Source of the DNA: Actinomycetes bacterium
GTDB taxonomy: Bacteria > Auribacterota > JAJCYG01
Assembly: GCA_029263055.1 (NCBI GenBank)
Contig: JAJCYG010000085.1
Span: forward strand, 1-56,612
Direction of reading: 5' to 3'
Length of the DNA: 56,612 nt
Part shown: positions 7,610-16,300 of the stretch, piece by piece
Layout of the letters: every line of letters begins with the position of its first letter
Position numbering within the stretch: position 1 is the first letter of the stretch
The notes under the pieces: generated by a model
Told to the model about the DNA's origin: nothing
The model's input: the letters and a program-made list of their open reading frames with translations, nothing else
The model's database searches: none
Translations under genes and position numbers: made by a program

Positions 7610-10600
7610 ATGAAAAACCTTTTCTCACTTTTTATCATTATTTGCATGTTAAGCACCCAAATTGTATTGGATGGAGACCTAACGATCTCCCTCTCTTCCA
7701 AGCGGGCAAATGAATTTCTGGCTCCAGCTAGAAATATCGATACCAGCTTTTCACAATTTGATCAGCAACCTTTAAGAACTATTTCATCAACAGCATCTAA
7801 CCTTAAAATACCCGCCCTCATTTCTATTTTCTTTTTACTCAGGACTCAATCGGCTGAAGGAGCAAGCAATCTGTTACTTCCATTTGCTGTGATTGACCCT
7901 TCTTTTTTTCTTTATCTAATACCAGTTTTAATCTCTTTCGGCTTACCAATAGCATTCAAACAAATCCTTGAAAGGGCTGAATCTGAAAAAGATGATTCTC
8001 TTCCTTTATTTATTTCGGGGCTTTCTTGTGGCACAATAGCATCTTTACTTCTACCAACAGCATTAACACCTCTCCCTATTCTTGTCATGTTATCTTTAGT
8101 CAATCTTATAGCTTCTATAACAAGCGTAAATAGAGATAAAATAATATCTTTTTTCCACAACATGAAAGAGCGAAATAAAGTTAAAAAAATAATTTCTCTA
8201 ATTAAACTAGATGAAAAATTTCAAACTATAGAATTAATCAAAAAATTGAACGAAGTAGATCTCACAACTGAAGAAGTCGGAGCTATTATTAAAACAACAG
8301 CAACTATCTTATCTAAAAAGACAATCCCTAAAGATAAAGTTGGCCCCATTAAAGAAAGTCTTTTAGCTTTTGTTGAAGCAAGACAAGGAGTTTTTGAGCC
8401 AAAAGACCCTTCGTTTATATTCGACCTAATGGATCCAAATGTTTTGACGCACTTCGGACCTACAATACAACCTATAATTGAAGATGCTTTGTGGAAAAAT
8501 CCTTTTATATTAGAAGAGATGATAAGTGCTCTAGAAACATACCAGTCATTACTTACAGCTAAAAGCGCATTAACATCTATTCTCAAGTATTGTAAACACT
8601 TTCCCTTTTCCGACAAATTAAAGAGAGTCCTCTTTTACATCCAGGCTACATTTGAAAAAGATGAAGAGTTTAGGGAAATGAGACTCAAATTTTTAGAATT
8701 AGCTAAAAATAATATTGTCGATTTAGGCCCCTCTATTTTAGGTGGCATTTATTCTCCAATCCTATTAGACAAACATCCTGAAATTTCTATTTCTATTATT
8801 CAAGAAATGGCTAAAAAAAACCCTAAGAAGACTTCAAGAAGGCTCGTTCAGATTGCTGAAAATTTTGAACTGCCACCTCTATGGAAGAAACTATTAGAAG
8901 TTAGAAACAATATCGAAATAAAGACACATCAAAGAGACGATCTTTTTTTAGAAAGTGAAAAGAAAGAAACGTTAATAGAGCTTTTTAACAGATTAAGAGA
9001 TGAAGAAGCTGATGCAACAGAAGAGTCTGAAATAGTTGCGAGCATTACCAGTAATGGCGCAGACGAACCTATTGAGAAAACTCAAATAACCGAACAAGCA
9101 GAAGAAGACCTCCTCCCCTCTGCTACTTTAAGAACTACGACATCCTCAAATACTTTTCATGTAACAGGCCCTATTAAAATTGAAGATGTTCAATTAGGTA
9201 ATGAAATAAAACGTGGCGCCATGGGAGTTGTTTATGAAGGAACATTTGAAGGCAGACCTGTAGCTGTAAAGGTAGCGCACCAACCAGGTGAAATGTCAAA
9301 TCGTACAAGAGAAGAGGCTAAAACCTATGAAACTTTGAAGCATCCGAATATCATTACTACTGAAAAATCAGGCACATTGTTAGATGGACGAGCTTATTTT
9401 GTGATGCCAAGGATTAAAGAGACTTTGCGAGACCGGCTTAAACAGGACAATCTCACCACTAATGAAATCCTTCAAATATTCAAACAGATCTCAGATGGTT
9501 TAGAACATGCCCATGAAAAGGGTTATATCCATCGTGATATTAAACCTGAAAATATCTTACTCGATGAAGAAGGGCAGGTCTATTTAGCTGACTTTGGTGT
9601 AGCCAAAGATATTGGCCCTGAGCTAGAAGCAATGACACGGCAAGGACGAGTTCATGGAACCATTCCCTACATTGCTCCAGAGCAACTTGAAGCGGAGCCA
9701 GTAAAAAAATCAGACACCTATTCTGTTGGGGTCATGCTCATGGAATTTCTCTTTAATGATAGACCGACAAAAGAACTCTATAACCTAGTCAAATCTTCCA
9801 AAGAAAAGACTAGAATTGCCAAAAATGCAAAAATTCTATTAGCCAGTATTAAAGATGGAATGACCCCTGAAGAAATCTTTAAATTAATCATAGAAAATAA
9901 AGGCATAAAAATAAAAAAGAGACGAGAAAATCCAACAACAGAAGATGTAGAACTATTAAAGCTCGCATTAAATATTTTAACCACAGGTGAAGCACAGGGT
10001 GAATCGAAAGAAGAGATTGAAGAAGAAATCGAAGAAAGACCTACTCCTTTAGAGTTAAAAGAAAAATTGAATAACATCGCCGCACGGGTGGACCTGAGAT
10101 CCACCCCTACAGAGGTATCAACAACAACCATAACCAACAACAAATCAGTCATCCCGATAGAGACTCGAATAAAGGTTGTCCAATTTTTTGGCCACCAGAA
10201 AGAAACTGAAATAGCCCCCTTAACCCAAGAAGCATGGAGCGAGGGAAACCGAACCGTTAATGAAATTACTGACTGGATTAAAGCAAACTACGATCTTGAA
10301 CAGCCTGAAACTGAGACAAGATCAGAAAACAACACCCGTTTTCAAGAATCACAACGACAAAAAGAACAAAAAAAGAAAAATAAACGCCGACTAAAGCTTG
10401 AACCAGGAGCAATCGGCGAAGGACTCCCTCTACTCTTTCTCATCAATAAAGGAATCGTTCTAGGACAATTTAAAAATATTCCAGAAGATGATATTCAAAC
10501 GGTGGAAAAATTACTTGACTCAGCTGAACTTCGACTTAAAAGAGAAGCTACTAGGCACACAGGAGAACAAAAAGAAGTCCTTCTTTTTGTTTTAAGTAAT

Positions 10601-11044
10601 CTAGACCTTTTAAAAGAAAATATAGATTACTTCTTAGCAGCCTTAACTATTCTGAGCAAAGAAGACTATTTACTCGGCTTTAAAGGAAGACGACTCGGCA
10701 TTGCTGTTGACTTTGTCCACTTTATCTTAGAATTAGAATCAATCATTGATAAAGATGGAAATATTATTAAAGCAGCTCTGATCCAAGAAGAAAGAATTCT
10801 CTTAGCCATTGAATATCTCTTTCATGAACTTCACGGCGAAGAAGAGATAAGCCACTACAAACTCTACAATAATATTCAGCATGATCTTTTAAGGGATCTC
10901 TTTGGTGAGGAAAATCATTTCAAACATGTGGCACGCATGTTTATTGATCAGAATGTGCCTCAGAAAAAAGATCAGGCTACCACAACCACAACACTCCCTT
11001 CAAATATCTATTTCCAAACTGATTTGGTTGGATCATCATTGTAA
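7610..11044 (+). CDS. Membrane-anchored Ser/Thr protein kinase, large multidomain
   Basis: 1144 residues. An N-terminal signal-like helix (1-20) is followed by NEFLAP (35-39) and then two to four hydrophobic segments up to about residue 170. A mostly helical region leads to a complete Hanks-type kinase domain at about 525-735. This has a glycine loop KRGAMGVVYEG, the VAVK lysine (Lys554), the catalytic loop HRDIKPEN (Asp643), DFG (Asp661) and the APEQ activation-segment end. The charged, partly low-complexity linker and the last 300 residues (HELHGEEEISHYK and around) match nothing I know. The kinase is expected to be active because all catalytic residues are present; its targets are unknown. 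The gene stands alone on the plus strand between two related gene copies, which suggests it arrived by insertion or rearrangement. Confidence 0.9.
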   Translation: MKNLFSLFIIICMLSTQIVLDGDLTISLSSKRANEFLAPARNIDTSFSQFDQQPLRTISSTASNLKIPALISIFFLLRTQSAEGASNLLLPFAVIDPSFFLYLIPVLISFGLPIAFKQILERAESEKDDSLPLFISGLSCGTIASLLLPTALTPLPILVMLSLVNLIASITSVNRDKIISFFHNMKERNKVKKIISLIKLDEKFQTIELIKKLNEVDLTTEEVGAIIKTTATILSKKTIPKDKVGPIKESLLAFVEARQGVFEPKDPSFIFDLMDPNVLTHFGPTIQPIIEDALWKNPFILEEMISALETYQSLLTAKSALTSILKYCKHFPFSDKLKRVLFYIQATFEKDEEFREMRLKFLELAKNNIVDLGPSILGGIYSPILLDKHPEISISIIQEMAKKNPKKTSRRLVQIAENFELPPLWKKLLEVRNNIEIKTHQRDDLFLESEKKETLIELFNRLRDEEADATEESEIVASITSNGADEPIEKTQITEQAEEDLLPSATLRTTTSSNTFHVTGPIKIEDVQLGNEIKRGAMGVVYEGTFEGRPVAVKVAHQPGEMSNRTREEAKTYETLKHPNIITTEKSGTLLDGRAYFVMPRIKETLRDRLKQDNLTTNEILQIFKQISDGLEHAHEKGYIHRDIKPENILLDEEGQVYLADFGVAKDIGPELEAMTRQGRVHGTIPYIAPEQLEAEPVKKSDTYSVGVMLMEFLFNDRPTKELYNLVKSSKEKTRIAKNAKILLASIKDGMTPEEIFKLIIENKGIKIKKRRENPTTEDVELLKLALNILTTGEAQGESKEEIEEEIEERPTPLELKEKLNNIAARVDLRSTPTEVSTTTITNNKSVIPIETRIKVVQFFGHQKETEIAPLTQEAWSEGNRTVNEITDWIKANYDLEQPETETRSENNTRFQESQRQKEQKKKNKRRLKLEPGAIGEGLPLLFLINKGIVLGQFKNIPEDDIQTVEKLLDSAELRLKREATRHTGEQKEVLLFVLSNLDLLKENIDYFLAALTILSKEDYLLGFKGRRLGIAVDFVHFILELESIIDKDGNIIKAALIQEERILLAIEYLFHELHGEEEISHYKLYNNIQHDLLRDLFGEENHFKHVARMFIDQNVPQKKDQATTTTTLPSNIYFQTDLVGSSL

Positions 11045-11145
11045 AGAGGCTCCCGGGGTTTGTGCTGGACGCAAAAAAAAGCGAGTGGCTCAAAAAGAGG
11101 AATTTTGGCTGACTTTTAGCCACTTTCTCACTCATTAAAAAAAAT

Positions 11146-11841
11146 TTATAGCAAATTAAACCAATTAGAGAAGAGGGGTTGTGCCATAGAATGAACTTTA
11201 GGCATCAAGTCTTGGGCTTGTCTTAGGATTTGCGGACCATTGAGATGGGCCTCTTTCAACTCTTCAGCAAAGCGATCGATCCAAATAGGAAGCATGATTT
11301 CAGTCACTTCCATATGAAATAAAAAGCCGTACACATTTTTTCTGTAACGAAAGGCTTGGTGCTGAGTCAGTTGACTTGAAGCTAAAGAGACAGCTCCTTT
11401 AGGCAAATCAAAAACATCACCATGCCAATGAAGCGGGGTAAATTGAGTAGGAGCTTCTTTTAATAAAGGGTCTTGCTTCCCCTCTTCAGTTAAAGCAACC
11501 TCATACCAACCAATCTCTTTTTGAAGACCCTTTTTTACCTCAGCCCCTAAAACCGAAGCAAGCAGCTGGCTTCCCAAACAAACCCCAAGCACAGGCTTTT
11601 CTGTTTGGAGAACTTTTTCTAAATAAAATTTCTCTGCTTTTAAAAAAGGATAAGCACTTTCTTCGTAAACACCCATTGGCCCGCCCATCACAATAAAGCC
11701 AGAATAAGACTCTATTGATTCAGGATAAGCATCCCCCCGATAGCCATGAATAAAATCAATCTCAATCCCGCGTTCTTTTAATAACAACTCAAACAAACCC
11801 GGGGTTTCAATTTCAATATGCTGGAGAACTAAAAGTTTCAT
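11146..11841 (-). CDS. Class I glutamine amidotransferase (GATase1, GMP-synthase-like stand-alone)
   Basis: A 231-residue single-domain amidotransferase. The catalytic triad is visible: Cys88 in VLGVCLGSQLL, His176 and Glu178 in FLFHMEVT. The oxyanion segment MGGPMGVYEE is also present. Such stand-alone proteins hydrolyse glutamine, or gamma-glutamyl compounds, to release ammonia; many are annotated only by homology to GMP synthase, and no synthase domain is encoded nearby. It is 23 bases downstream of the HExxH protein gene on the same strand and so probably cotranscribed. A truncated copy of this gene lies on the far side of the kinase gene. Confidence 0.88.
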   Translation of the reverse strand: MKLLVLQHIEIETPGLFELLLKERGIEIDFIHGYRGDAYPESIESYSGFIVMGGPMGVYEESAYPFLKAEKFYLEKVLQTEKPVLGVCLGSQLLASVLGAEVKKGLQKEIGWYEVALTEEGKQDPLLKEAPTQFTPLHWHGDVFDLPKGAVSLASSQLTQHQAFRYRKNVYGFLFHMEVTEIMLPIWIDRFAEELKEAHLNGPQILRQAQDLMPKVHSMAQPLFSNWFNLL

Positions 11842-11864
11842 AAAAGAAGTTTAGTCTATTTAGC

Positions 11865-13070
11865 TTAAAGAGAGGAATCAAAACTTAAATCAATCTCTTT
11901 TCTTATTGTGAGAATACCTATAGTCACTGTACGAACAGATCTCTTTCTCAATAAAAGAGTATAACGATCATAAAAATCTTTTATTTTTTGTGGAAGGGGA
12001 TGACGATTAAAATCACTTTCAGAATGAAAAACCGAAGTTAATGTTTCATTCTTCCTATCAGTCAGAATACCTCCAGCAGCTTTTTCTTGCTCATAATATA
12101 TGGCAGCAAAACGGGCAAAAATTTCAGAAAGCCCTATTTGTCTACCAACACCCTCTGTATTCAAAGAAGGAATCAATCGAATGCCCCCTATTTTTTTAAA
12201 TTTGTTCATATAATTCCTAACCTCGCGGTCATTAGAATGAAACAACATCTGTTCAAACTCTTTTCTTCCTTCTTTCCCAAGCAAGCCAGTAAAAAAAACA
12301 TCATGAAACAATTCATGAAACACCATGGCATAGACCTGACTCTCTAAAAGCACATTAGGCCAAGGTTCCCGAGTAAGGCCTTCATCAAAATTAGGAAGAT
12401 CCCCTTGTTGGTCTCTCATTTTCCATAGCCGACTAACTTTATAAGCAAAGTCTTGCTTGTTCCGTTTTAAATGAAAGTGCTTAGTCTCTGGAAAAGCTCC
12501 TGAGCCAACAACAGGTCTAAAATCAGGCGATACCCAATTAGGGTTAATCCCAAAACTTTTTGCAAGATACTGAAGTGATAACGTTCGTCTTAAACGTTTA
12601 TCTTCTTTCAATAATGCTTGAATAAAATCTAATGGAGGGTACACTTGATAATCTAAAGTGCCATACAATCTTTGGCCAAATGCTCCTACTTTAAGCACCG
12701 GTATTTCAAACTCAGGCCATAAAGAAAATTTAGAAAGATATTCTCGAAATCTGACCACAACAAGAGGTTCATTTCTACTTTCAGGCTCTAAAATGTAAAA
12801 ATGCTGGTCTCCTAGTCGCTTAATAGAAGGAATTGAAGCAAGATTAAAAACTTCGTCAAATTTATGCTTGAAAGAATGATCTCTTCCATTAAAACCTGTC
12901 TCTTTTATATATCTCTGAATCTCAAGCTCAATTTTAAGAATCTTTTTATTAAGCCACTCTTCATCTAAAGACAAGGGATCCCTTAGCTCTGTAGTAGGAG
13001 AAAGCGTCCACGCACTGAAAGGAAACAGCAGAACAAATAAAACTAAAGCAAAACGTTGAAGCAAAAACAT
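11865..13070 (-). CDS. Exported protein with HExxH motif, unknown
   Basis: 401 residues with a clear signal peptide (MFLLQRFALVLFVLLFPFSAWTLS). Residues 252-256 are HELFH in YAMVFHELFHDVFFTG, the zinc-binding HExxH pattern, with the surrounding hydrophobic/acidic context of a metallopeptidase helix. A third ligand is not obvious. It ends near SVRTVTIGILTIRKEIDLS. I do not recognise the family. It precedes the amidotransferase gene by 23 bases. A secreted zinc hydrolase is a fair guess, made from one motif and the signal peptide. Confidence 0.65.
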   Translation of the reverse strand: MFLLQRFALVLFVLLFPFSAWTLSPTTELRDPLSLDEEWLNKKILKIELEIQRYIKETGFNGRDHSFKHKFDEVFNLASIPSIKRLGDQHFYILEPESRNEPLVVVRFREYLSKFSLWPEFEIPVLKVGAFGQRLYGTLDYQVYPPLDFIQALLKEDKRLRRTLSLQYLAKSFGINPNWVSPDFRPVVGSGAFPETKHFHLKRNKQDFAYKVSRLWKMRDQQGDLPNFDEGLTREPWPNVLLESQVYAMVFHELFHDVFFTGLLGKEGRKEFEQMLFHSNDREVRNYMNKFKKIGGIRLIPSLNTEGVGRQIGLSEIFARFAAIYYEQEKAAGGILTDRKNETLTSVFHSESDFNRHPLPQKIKDFYDRYTLLLRKRSVRTVTIGILTIRKEIDLSFDSSL

Positions 13071-13142
13071 GGGATAAAGAATAACAAATTAATCAAACTA
13101 AGACAACCATAATGTTGCAAGAGAAAGATTTAAAGCTTTAAC

Positions 13143-13577
13143 CTAATCAAAAAGAGGTTGGATTTTTTCATCCCAAGAAAGAGATTTAAAAAGCCACTTA
13201 TCTTTAGGTTTATAAAAGACAAACAACCACCGAAGAACATTGGCTTCATACTTTTCAATATAAGTGTACTGAAGCAACAAATCCTCAGCCTGTTCTTCTT
13301 TAACCATCTGAGAGCCTATTGGGAATCCAAATCGCTCAGCATATTTATCAAGCTGATTAATTGTCTGAATTTGAAGTTTGGCATACTCTTCTTCGCTCGA
13401 CGTTCTAAAATAAGGCTGTAAAATCTTAAACGCTCCTTGTACGTCAAGCGCCACAATCGCGCGCATAAATTTATCGCTAACCTCACGGGTCCCATCTTTA
13501 TTTTCAAATGTTTGTTGAGCCCAACTTCCAGTTGTAAAAAATAAAAGAAACAAGAAAACAAATAAAACTTTTTTCAT
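13143..13577 (-). CDS. Small exported protein of unknown function
   Basis: 144 residues from the ATG at 13577, which has AAGGAG eleven bases upstream; the further TTG is not used. A clean signal peptide (MKKVLFVFLFLLFFTTGSWA, cut before QQ) leads to a soluble domain rich in aromatic and charged residues with YTYIEKYEANVLRWLFVFYKP. The style resembles small cystatin-like or DUF4019-type periplasmic proteins, but I cannot assign it. It follows the DoxX gene with a 15-base gap and is probably in its operon. Confidence 0.7.
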   Translation of the reverse strand: MKKVLFVFLFLLFFTTGSWAQQTFENKDGTREVSDKFMRAIVALDVQGAFKILQPYFRTSSEEEYAKLQIQTINQLDKYAERFGFPIGSQMVKEEQAEDLLLQYTYIEKYEANVLRWLFVFYKPKDKWLFKSLSWDEKIQPLFD

Positions 13578-13592
13578 AATAAACAAAACTCC

Positions 13593-13994
13593 TTAACTTT
13601 TTTGAATAGAATATTTACCTGGACCAATCAAGATCAGACTTAAAAAGAGAATACCAGCTTCAATCGCGTGAGAGGCCCCTTTTAATCCATCCCCTTGTCC
13701 CAAATGCATCGATGTCGCAACCAACATCGTGGCAAAAAGAAAAAAACAAGCAGGGCGAAAGAAAAAACCAGCAACCAGTAATAGCCCACCCACAAACTCA
13801 GAGGCACTGGCTAAAAACCCCCAAACAACAGGGTAGAAATCGATTCCCCACATTTTCATCACAGAACCCAACCCAGACCACTTTTCAACCCCTCCGAAAA
13901 GCTTGGGATAACCATGAGTCACAAACATCAAACCAATCCCCACACGCAAAACAAGCAAGCCTAAATCACGGTATTTCTCTAAATTTAAAGCCAT
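13593..13994 (-). CDS. DoxX family inner-membrane protein
   Basis: 133 residues with four transmembrane helices. The first helix region RVGIGLMFVTHGYPKLFGG, the ASASEFVGGLLLVAGFFFRPA segment and the end HAIEAGILFLSLILIGPGKYSI are typical of DoxX. Members are membrane components of oxidoreductase or redox-stress systems; the exact role here is unknown. A strong ribosome site (GGAGGG) lies six bases before the ATG. The start faces the decayed glycosyltransferase gene across a 57-base divergent gap. Confidence 0.85.
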   Translation of the reverse strand: MALNLEKYRDLGLLVLRVGIGLMFVTHGYPKLFGGVEKWSGLGSVMKMWGIDFYPVVWGFLASASEFVGGLLLVAGFFFRPACFFLFATMLVATSMHLGQGDGLKGASHAIEAGILFLSLILIGPGKYSIQKS

Positions 13995-14051
13995 GGTTTT
14001 CCCTCCAATATCCCATTTTATTTTATGCTACACTAAAATGAAAGGAGATTC

Positions 14052-14719
14052 ATGCGCCGGCACATTGTTCTCTTCTTTCTGGCCTTAGGGATTCGGTTAC
14101 TTTGCCTCTGGAAACTTAAAGAGACCCCTCTTTTTTCTGATTCTTTTTTGGCTCTTTGTTCAAAAAAGCGACTCAAGTAAAAAATGGATGCAGATAGGAC
14201 TTTTTTCATTAGGTCTCGGACTGATTTTAATTCCAGTAGGATTACGCAATCAAGCTGTTAGCGGTGATTTTTTAATCACCACATCTCAATTTGGACCTAA
14301 CTTCTATATCGGGAATAATCAAAAATCAAATGGCCAATACAACCCTGTTATTCCAGGTCGAGGCAATCCCGAGTTTGAACAAATTGATGCCATTGCCATC
14401 GCTGAAAAAACTAACCCCGAAACAAGTCTCTCGCTACTGGACTCAAAAAACATTAAAAGATATCTTTCAAGATCCAGAGCATTGGCTTTCAGTGATGTCT
14501 CGAAAATGGTTTCTAACTTGGAATGCTAGAGAGGTGGTTGATACTGAAAGTTTTGAACTTTATCAAGACCATTCTTGGATACTTGGTGTCTCAGGAAAAA
14601 TAGATAAGGCCATTAAATACTATAAAAAAACTTTAGCGCTTCAACCTGATTTCGAAAAAGAAAATAGAAAAATAAAAGACTTGGAAAAACCCGCTTTTAG
14701 ATACGAAAATTTAAATTAA
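14052..14719 (+). pseudogene. Decayed GT39-like membrane glycosyltransferase with C-terminal TPR
   Basis: Three fragments in three frames line up as one ancient gene. The start has a good ribosome site (AGGAG) and reads MRRHIVLFFLALGIRLLCLWKL before breaking at about 14120-14140. Frame two continues from there with a helix and RNQAVSGDFLITTSQFGPNFYIGNN, the signature loop of GT39/PMT-type polyprenyl-sugar mannosyltransferase relatives. Near 14410 it shifts again into LTPKQVSRYWTQKTLKDI...WLSVMSRKW and ends in a TPR helix pair (KIDKAIKYYKKTLALQPDF). Most of the multi-helix core (some 300-400 residues) is missing. It is clearly non-functional as a transferase. Confidence 0.75.
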
Positions 14720-15045
14720 ATTTTCCGGCGGATCATGTAAAAGAAAACGCCCAAACCAAACAATGCAGCAATCGTCTTAATCCACGGTCCTAAGCTAGAA
14801 AAGCTATAAGAGGTTCCAGGTGCCGGTGGATTTTTCAAATGATTAGCTCCTGTTTGCATTTCTAAAAACTTGCCGACATCTTCTGATGAAATGCCTGAGT
14901 TTTCAGCCATGGCTCCCCACTGCTGTTTCATTGCTTTCTGTGCGTACTTATCTACAGCAAATGTTTCATTAACACCCATGCTCCATATAGAGATAGTGAG
15001 CCCCAATAAAACTCCTGCTGTGAGTAAACTCTTTTTTAGTTCCAT
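14716..15045 (-). CDS. Small exported membrane-anchored protein, unknown
   Basis: 109 residues: a signal peptide (about 1-30, ending near ETFAVDKYA), a short soluble part, and a C-terminal helix (GPWIKTIAALFGLGVFFYMI) closed by RRK. This order - signal, exposed segment, single helix, basic tail - is that of a surface-sorted or bitopic protein. It has no PEP motif, so exosortase processing cannot be claimed. Its stop overlaps the 3' end of the decayed glycosyltransferase on the other strand by four bases. Confidence 0.6.
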   Translation of the reverse strand: MELKKSLLTAGVLLGLTISIWSMGVNETFAVDKYAQKAMKQQWGAMAENSGISSEDVGKFLEMQTGANHLKNPPAPGTSYSFSSLGPWIKTIAALFGLGVFFYMIRRKI

Positions 15046-15095
15046 AACTCTCTCTACTATAAATATACATGAAAATTATGACGCCTGTGGAAGGC

Positions 15096-15150
15096 AAAAA
15101 CGGCTCTCAGCTATCTCTTTTTTGGACAAAGAGTTACATAAGAGCCGTTT
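15096..15150 (-). terminator. Rho-independent terminator after the outer-membrane protein gene
   Basis: A perfect 10-base stem (AAACGGCTCT at 15098-15107 with AGAGCCGTTT at 15141-15150) encloses a nested hairpin (CTCTTT/AAAGAG). On the minus strand it ends in a run of five T, just after the stop codon at 15159. Confidence 0.75.
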
Positions 15151-15158
15151 CTGATTAT

Positions 15159-16235
15159 TTAAAATGCAAGCTGCCAACCAACGGTAAAAAACCAATCCAC
15201 ACCAAGCTGTGGTCCTTGAAGTGATTGAAAAAGAGGGGCTCCAAATTCAACAGCCACTCGATTTCCAGCCAATCGCCCTTCAGGAACAATGTAGTTCAAA
15301 CCAATCAACGCATCGAGGCGCTTTCCTCCACGAAGGTCAGGATCGGCTGTTGGGATCAAAGCAGGTTTTAAATCAGGATCTGCTCCATCCACATTCTCCC
15401 AATTCTTGAATTCCAACCGCCCTGAAGCTGAAAGATAACGACAAATTTTTCGAGTCAGCCAACTAGTCACGGTCCATTCGTTGCCCAGACTATAATCATT
15501 GTCATTTCGGCCTAAACGAATATTAGCCAACCCCTGCAAACCCCAACTCCAATCATTCACTCGCCCGGAATAAGTAATTCCAGGAAGCAAGTCAACTGTT
15601 CCTGAACCTAACTGCATTGGATAAGGAAGTTTGGTTCGACGGCCCGCAGGCGTGTTATCTGTTTCATCAATTTCACCAGAAGGCAAACTCACACCTGCAT
15701 TCAAATGAATGTCATGCACTTCATTTTTCCACAAACGGATTAAGGCAGATGTTTTAATATCTCCAAGTCCTTCAGCACGGGTTTTAAAACGACCTCCCAT
15801 TCGAGTCTTATGATCCATGGACTTAAGTACAAACGGAATCATGGTTGCCAAAGTAATATCGTCGGTCAAACCATACATCATCCCAATCATATGCATATGC
15901 ATTTGCATCACAAAGGGCGCTACAGGAAACTCACGCAATACACGTTTTATACTGACGCTGTCATGTCCATCACGATTGCCATCCATATCCATATACATGT
16001 AGCGATAGGAAAACATCACTTCACCCTGCTTATGCAAGTGATCGCCCATCACCCCAATTGGTGCATGGCTATCTGGAGAACTAAATGGATTAGCTCGGTT
16101 AATCAAACCACCAAGATAGCTCTTCCCTTTCCAAATAGAAAAATCTTTTTCAGCATCACTCTTTTCAGAATGCGACCAAATCTGATTTGGCATTAATGTA
16201 AAAACCAATAACGCGATAAGAAACTTTTTCAACAT
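15159..16235 (-). CDS. Met/His-rich outer-membrane beta-barrel protein, probably metal-related
   Basis: 358 residues with a signal peptide (MLKKFLIALLVFTLMPNQIWS) and alternating amphipathic strands ending in WQLAF, a C-terminal Phe as in outer-membrane barrels. The first third is unusually rich in Met and His: APIGVMGDHLHKQGE, YRYMYMDMDGNRDGHD and FVMQMHMHMIGMMYG. Clusters like these bind copper or related soft metals in other proteins. From memory, similar transporter-annotated barrels accompany heavy-metal efflux genes. It is 65 bases downstream of a Cys-rich exported protein gene with a hairpin between them. The metal role is inferred from composition. Confidence 0.7.
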   Translation of the reverse strand: MLKKFLIALLVFTLMPNQIWSHSEKSDAEKDFSIWKGKSYLGGLINRANPFSSPDSHAPIGVMGDHLHKQGEVMFSYRYMYMDMDGNRDGHDSVSIKRVLREFPVAPFVMQMHMHMIGMMYGLTDDITLATMIPFVLKSMDHKTRMGGRFKTRAEGLGDIKTSALIRLWKNEVHDIHLNAGVSLPSGEIDETDNTPAGRRTKLPYPMQLGSGTVDLLPGITYSGRVNDWSWGLQGLANIRLGRNDNDYSLGNEWTVTSWLTRKICRYLSASGRLEFKNWENVDGADPDLKPALIPTADPDLRGGKRLDALIGLNYIVPEGRLAGNRVAVEFGAPLFQSLQGPQLGVDWFFTVGWQLAF

Positions 16236-16265
16236 TGTAAAACTCCTTAAAAATAAAAAAGAATA

Positions 16266-16283
16266 AAGGCAACCCGTTGCCTT
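16266..16283 (-). terminator. Hairpin between the Cys-rich and barrel genes (terminator or attenuator)
   Basis: AAGGCAAC and GTTGCCTT form a perfect 8-base stem with a two-base loop. Read on the minus strand it is followed by a T-rich stretch. Partial termination here would lower expression of the downstream barrel gene. Confidence 0.55.
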
Positions 16284-16300
16284 AAGTAAGAAAGTAAAAA

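Noticed and set aside
11106..11122. Hairpin TGGCT/AGCCA after the kinase gene as terminator
   Set aside because: Only five pairs and no T-run directly behind it; too weak to list.
11190..11230. ILRQAQDL in the amidotransferase as a second repeat-derived peptide
   Set aside because: It resembles a known repeat peptide, but the DNA is not palindromic and the segment is shared with the degraded copy of the same gene, so it is ordinary protein.
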